A DNA stretch of 8,945 nucleotides from Actinomycetota bacterium (GTDB lineage: Bacteria > Actinomycetota > Actinomycetes > Mycobacteriales > Micromonosporaceae), in NCBI GenBank assembly GCA_005885115.1, contig VAXX01000445.1, positions 1 to 8,945 on the forward strand, given 5' to 3'. A program made the position numbers and the translations under genes. This document shows, piece after piece, positions 6,361-8,945 of this stretch (its first letter is position 1; the number at the start of each line of letters is the position of its first letter). The notes below the pieces were generated by a model. The model made no database searches and was not told the DNA's origin. It worked only from the letters and a program-made list of their open reading frames with translations.

Positions 6361-6366
6361 ATGTTA
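6361..6366 (-). promoter_or_regulatory. candidate -10 element (TAACAT) of the thiolase gene
   Basis: On the minus strand TAACAT matches TANNNT and lies 28 bases before the thiolase ATG. This leaves a short leader that contains the GAGGAG ribosome binding site. No good -35 element is seen at the expected distance. Confidence 0.3.
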
Positions 6367-6370
6367 CGCC

Positions 6371-6384
6371 GGCCGGGTTCGGCC
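6371..6384. promoter_or_regulatory. inverted repeat GGCCG-N4-CGGCC in the divergent promoter region
   Basis: A perfect 5-4-5 dyad (GGCCG GGTT CGGCC) lies in the 69-base gap between the divergent thiolase and PH-domain genes, next to the candidate thiolase -10. It could be an operator. GC-only dyads are common by chance here, so the call is weak. Confidence 0.2.
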
Positions 6385-6401
6385 ATGACATCCTCAAGGG
6401 C

Positions 6402-6905
6402 ATGGAGCTTCGTCACAGTGCGATGCCGGAGGAACCGTCGTCGACACCTCCGGACCCGGCCCCCGAGGAGCCGGAAGCCACCGAGGTCAGCTTCCGGGTG
6501 GACGGCCGGCTCACCGCCGTACGGACCATCGGAGCGGTGATCTTCGCACTCGTCGCGGTGTTCCAGTCCGGTCCGACGCCCCGGGTGTTCGCCGGGCTGG
6601 CCGCGCTCGTCCTCGCCGGCTACGCGGTCCGCGACTGGCTCGCCCCGGTACGGCTGGCCGCCGACGCCGAGGGTGTCACCGTGGTCGCCGGATTCGCCCG
6701 CCGCGAGCGGTTGGCCTGGGGCCAGATCGAGCGGGTACGGGTGGATCAGCGCCGCCGCCTCGGCCGGCTGGAGGAGCTGCTGGAGATCGACACCGGCGAG
6801 TCACTGCACCTGTTCAGCACGTACGACCTGGGCACCTCGTGCTGGGAAGCCGCCCGTACCCTGGCGCCGCTCAGCCCGCGAGTTGACCGGTCTGCCACAC
6901 CGTAA
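6402..6905 (+). CDS. PH domain-containing membrane protein (bPH type)
   Basis: Encodes 167 residues. Residues 1-30 are acidic and Pro-rich and probably disordered. Two membrane segments follow at about 40-55 (TIGAVIFALVAVF) and 62-77 (VFAGLAALVLAGYAV). A cytoplasmic bacterial PH-like domain occupies about 82-153, with VRLAADAEGVTVVAGFARR, the conserved W-x-x-I (AWGQIERVRV) and a C-terminal helix (TSCWEAARTL). This layout is common in small actinobacterial membrane proteins of unknown role. ATG 6402 is preferred because AAGGG lies just upstream and the acidic tail begins there; ATG 6423 is an alternative that would drop seven residues. It is divergent from the thiolase gene. Its last 35 bases overlap the end of the convergent rhomboid gene, so the two transcripts must overlap. 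Confidence 0.85.
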   Translation: MELRHSAMPEEPSSTPPDPAPEEPEATEVSFRVDGRLTAVRTIGAVIFALVAVFQSGPTPRVFAGLAALVLAGYAVRDWLAPVRLAADAEGVTVVAGFARRERLAWGQIERVRVDQRRRLGRLEELLEIDTGESLHLFSTYDLGTSCWEAARTLAPLSPRVDRSATP

Positions 6906-7794
6906 GCAGCCCGAGCACGGCTACCGTCGCCAGCAGCGTCGCGGTCTGTACCGCCGTCCGGCTGCGCTGCGGCGCGTACGCCACCCCGGCGCCCACCACC
7001 GCCCCGGCCAGGAAGCCGCCGAGGTGACCGGCGATCGAGATGCCCGGGACGCTGATCGTGAAGATCAGGTTGAGCACGATGATCGGTACCACGCCGGCGG
7101 TGCTCAGTTTCAGCCGGCGCAGCGCGACGAACAGCACCGCGAACAGGCCGAAGATCGCGGTGGACGCGCCGGCGGACAGCGCGCCGGGCTGGAAGACGTA
7201 CGCGGCCACGTTGCCGCCCAGCCCGCAGACCAGGTAGATGGCCAGGAACCGCAGCGAGCCGAACATCGCCTCCAGCGGCCGGCCGAGGATCCACAGCGCC
7301 CACATGTTCATCAGCAGGTGGATGACGCCGAAGTGCAGGAACATCGCGGTGAACAGCCGGTGGTACTCGCCGCTGGCGACCCCGCACGGGACCACCTGGC
7401 CGTTGGTCAACTGGCACTGGCCGAGCACGCCGAACCGGTCCAGCAACGGGGTGTCGCCGCCGATCAGGCCGCCGAAGCCCTGGCCACCGGCCAGCGCCGT
7501 ACCGCTGCTCTTGGCGGACAGGACCGACAGCAGCAGCACCACGACATTGACCACGACCAGAGCGATCGTCGCATAGCCGGCGGCGCCCGCGCCCCGAGCC
7601 GCGCCGAACGCGGTACGGGCCGGCCGCTGGGTACGCCGGCCCTCGGCCACGCACTCGGGGCACTGGTGCCCGACCGACGCCTCGTTCATGCAGTCCGGGC
7701 AGATCGGCCGCTCGCAGCGGGTGCACCGGACGTACGTCTCCCGGCCGGGATGCCGGTAGCAGACCGGTACCCCGACCGGGGGGACGTTCGACAT
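6871..7794 (-). CDS. rhomboid family intramembrane serine protease with N-terminal zinc-finger-like module
   Basis: Encodes 307 residues. Residues 10-50 carry a B-box-like Cys/His set (C12, H15, C24, C27, C32, C35, H43, C45, C48) likely to bind zinc in the cytoplasm. A membrane segment follows at about 74-93, then a loop, then the rhomboid core: HLLMNMWALW (His159, Asn163), catalytic Ser211 in GASTAIFGLF and catalytic His257 in AGHLGGFLAG. The serine motif is GAST rather than the textbook GASG; I believe this variant is common in actinobacterial members. A last membrane segment lies at about 283-300. All active-site residues are present, so the protease should be active; substrates are unknown. 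The ATG at 7794 lies 10 bases after the prolyl isomerase gene's stop, indicating one operon. No clear ribosome binding site precedes it, so translational coupling is likely. The 3' end overlaps the convergent PH-domain gene by 35 bases. Confidence 0.95.
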   Translation of the reverse strand: MSNVPPVGVPVCYRHPGRETYVRCTRCERPICPDCMNEASVGHQCPECVAEGRRTQRPARTAFGAARGAGAAGYATIALVVVNVVVLLLSVLSAKSSGTALAGGQGFGGLIGGDTPLLDRFGVLGQCQLTNGQVVPCGVASGEYHRLFTAMFLHFGVIHLLMNMWALWILGRPLEAMFGSLRFLAIYLVCGLGGNVAAYVFQPGALSAGASTAIFGLFAVLFVALRRLKLSTAGVVPIIVLNLIFTISVPGISIAGHLGGFLAGAVVGAGVAYAPQRSRTAVQTATLLATVAVLGLLTVWQTGQLAG

Positions 7795-7804
7795 GGTTAG
7801 AAGA

Positions 7805-8317
7805 TTACCGCTCGATCTCGACCCGCTCGATGACCACGTCCTGTACCGGGCGGTCGCCCGGTCCGGTCCGGGTGCCCGCGATCGTATCGACGACCTTCTT
7901 AGAGTCGTCGTCGATCACTTCACCGAAGATGGTGTGCTTTCCGTTGAGCCAGTTCGGCTCGCTGACCGTGATGAAGAACTGCGATCCGTTGGTACCGGGG
8001 CCGGCGTTGGCCATCGCCAACTGGTACGGCCGGTTGAACTGCAGATCGGGGTGGATCTCGTCCTTGAACTGGTACCCCGGGCCACCCCGTCCGGTACCGG
8101 TCGGGTCACCGCCCTGGATCATGAAGCCGCTGATCACCCGGTGGAAGATGGTGCCGTCGTAGAACGGGCCGGTGCCCCGCTCGCCGGTCTGCGGGTTGAC
8201 GTACTCCTGGGTGCCCTCGGCGAGCCCCACGAAGTTGCGTACCGTCTTCGGCGCGTGGTTGTCGAACAACTCGACCCGGATCGGTCCGGCGTTCGTGTGC
8301 AGTACCGCGATCGTCAC
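7805..8317 (-). CDS. ppiA: cyclophilin-type peptidyl-prolyl cis-trans isomerase
   Basis: Encodes 170 residues with no signal peptide, so it is a cytosolic folding enzyme that isomerises X-Pro bonds. The cyclophilin active site is complete: Arg60, Phe65, Met66 and Gln68 in FHRVISGFMIQGGD, NGSQFFIT with Phe114, and His128 in KHTIFGEV. The stretch GLAEGTQEYVNPQTGERGTG is the insertion typical of actinobacterial cyclophilins. The start is the GTG at 8317 (V-T-I-A-V-L-H-T-N-A-G-P-I): GAGGAG lies seven bases before it and family members begin just before the LHTNxGPI strand. A longer frame upstream to 8401 gives Arg/Ser-rich sequence unlike the family. It leads an operon with the rhomboid gene 10 bases downstream. 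The symbol follows the M. tuberculosis homologue near oriC. Confidence 0.95.
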   Translation of the reverse strand: MTIAVLHTNAGPIRVELFDNHAPKTVRNFVGLAEGTQEYVNPQTGERGTGPFYDGTIFHRVISGFMIQGGDPTGTGRGGPGYQFKDEIHPDLQFNRPYQLAMANAGPGTNGSQFFITVSEPNWLNGKHTIFGEVIDDDSKKVVDTIAGTRTGPGDRPVQDVVIERVEIER

Positions 8318-8330
8318 GCCCCTGCTCCTC

Positions 8331-8346
8331 ACTTCTTCACTTCTTC
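8331..8346. repeat. tandem 8-base duplication ACTTCTTC x2 in the ppiA leader
   Basis: ACTTCTTC occurs twice back to back. In the ppiA mRNA it reads GAAGAAGT twice, directly before the GAGGAG ribosome binding site, giving a purine-rich leader about 30 bases long with several Shine-Dalgarno-like stretches. It may be a recent slippage duplication or a standby site for ribosomes. Confidence 0.7.
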
Positions 8347-8455
8347 TGCTGCTGATCTGAGTGAATCCTGCCATCTGTCCGATCCGCCAGCGCAACCGCA
8401 CCCGAAGGGGCAGGATGTCGTTTGAGGCACCCAGACCACGGGGACGAGTGCCGAC

Positions 8456-8462
8456 AGGAGGT
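8456..8462 (+). promoter_or_regulatory. perfect Shine-Dalgarno AGGAGGT
   Basis: AGGAGGT lies seven bases before the GTG at 8470 and decides that start. It is the strongest ribosome binding site in the window, suggesting high translation of the downstream gene. The 152-base gap from 8318 to 8469 must also hold the divergent promoters of this gene and ppiA, but no convincing -35/-10 pair is visible. Confidence 0.8.
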
Positions 8463-8469
8463 GGGGTAC

Positions 8470-8945
8470 GTGTTTGGACGCCGTCAGGTCAAGACCCATA
8501 GCCAGCTGATGCGTGACGAGTTGAGCGAGGGTTTCGGTCATCTCTGGCAGGCCGCGGCGCACGCCGCCGGCGGGATCGGGGCGACCGTCGGACCCAAGTG
8601 GGATTCGACCAAGGGGCACCTTCCCGCGCGGATGGGGACGATGCGGGACACCGCGACGCACGGCTTGGACTCGACCTTGGCGGCGTTCGCGCCGCTGATG
8701 GACGCGGCCCGCACCGGTGCGGCGACGGCCACCAGGAAAGCACAGAAGGCCCGGAACAAGGCCATGAAAAAGGAGTCGGGCATGTCGCGTAAGCGAGCGA
8801 CCATCTTGGTCGGCCTGCTGACAGCGGGTGCCGCCGCGGGGGCGGCTGGAGCAATGATCGCCAGGCGGCGCAACCGCGCCAAGTGGCAGGAGTACGAGGC
8901 GTGCGGGATCGAGACGGCCCGCGGTGCCACCAGGTCGGCGATGGA
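8470..8945 (+). CDS. small single-membrane-segment protein, DUF5324-like position (C-terminus outside window)
   Basis: Open frame of 158 codons from GTG 8470 to the right edge with no stop, so it is incomplete. The N-terminus is FGRRQVKTHSQLMRDELSEG, followed by an amphipathic, Ala/Thr/Gly-rich helical region (about 20-90) and a Lys/Arg-rich stretch (90-109). A single membrane segment follows (about 110-130, TILVGLLTAGAAAGAAGAMI), then a basic segment RRRNRAKWQEYEA. The basic residues on both sides leave topology unclear. I do not assign a function. The layout and place beside a cyclophilin gene resemble small actinobacterial proteins such as the DUF5324 group, but that is from memory. Codon use is slightly less GC-strict than in its neighbours (several AAA, ACA, GCA, TTG, AGG). 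It is divergent from ppiA. Confidence 0.85.
   Translation, partial: MFGRRQVKTHSQLMRDELSEGFGHLWQAAAHAAGGIGATVGPKWDSTKGHLPARMGTMRDTATHGLDSTLAAFAPLMDAARTGAATATRKAQKARNKAMKKESGMSRKRATILVGLLTAGAAAGAAGAMIARRRNRAKWQEYEACGIETARGATRSAM

Noticed and set aside
5112..6401. Plus-strand frame that would extend the PH-domain protein by over 400 residues
   Set aside because: It is antisense to the intact thiolase gene. The PH-domain protein starts naturally at 6402 after an AAGGG site.
8318..8469. tRNA or small RNA in the ppiA upstream gap
   Set aside because: No T-loop motif, acceptor pairing or strong hairpin was found. The gap is best explained as divergent promoter and leader sequence.
1..8945. Mobile element, phage, CRISPR or toxin-antitoxin defence genes
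   Set aside because: No transposase, integrase, repeat array, terminal inverted repeats or recognisable defence domains were seen on either strand.

Overview
The window is GC-rich (roughly 70%), with GC-ending codons, frequent GTG starts, TANNNT-type -10 elements and typical actinobacterial proteins. An actinomycete is very likely. The GTAC-rich codon context and the protein set suggest Micromonosporaceae, but that family call is inference. No transposon, phage gene, CRISPR array, tRNA or rRNA was seen. All intergenic gaps are short, the longest being 152 bases.

Left part (1-2167): a minus-strand pair encodes an Lrp/AsnC regulator and, 39 bases downstream, a beta-propeller lipoprotein that runs off the left edge. 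Divergent from them is ddaH (dimethylargininase), probably transcribed as a leaderless mRNA. It is broken: about 26 codons are missing from the middle and the frame is lost. A 30-base perfect palindrome follows as the terminator.

Centre (2168-4650): a minus-strand two-component locus encodes an OmpR-type response regulator, a membrane histidine kinase and a small secreted or lipoprotein DUF5666-like protein. Regulator and kinase form one uninterrupted open frame in this sequence. The regulator lacks its first beta-alpha unit, the kinase lacks most of its first membrane segment, and the small protein has no ATG, GTG or TTG start. Three G(A/T)TCAG repeats at 11-12 base spacing lie just upstream and look like an OmpR-family operator.

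Right part (4651-8945): these genes look intact. They are a conserved protein of unknown function, a complete thiolase, a divergent two-membrane-segment PH-domain protein, a rhomboid protease with an N-terminal zinc-finger-like module, a cyclophilin-type prolyl isomerase, and the start of a small single-membrane-segment protein with a perfect Shine-Dalgarno site. A PH-like membrane protein and cyclophilin near each other recall the oriC-proximal region of other actinobacteria (ppiA is close to dnaA/gyrAB in Mycobacterium tuberculosis), so this end may be near the origin.

The most striking observation is that four small apparent deletions lie between about 1.73 and 4.59 kb, while the flanking genes are intact. 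They could be real decay, an unusual regulator-kinase fusion, or an assembly artefact in hairpin-rich DNA. I found no convincing new multi-gene system.
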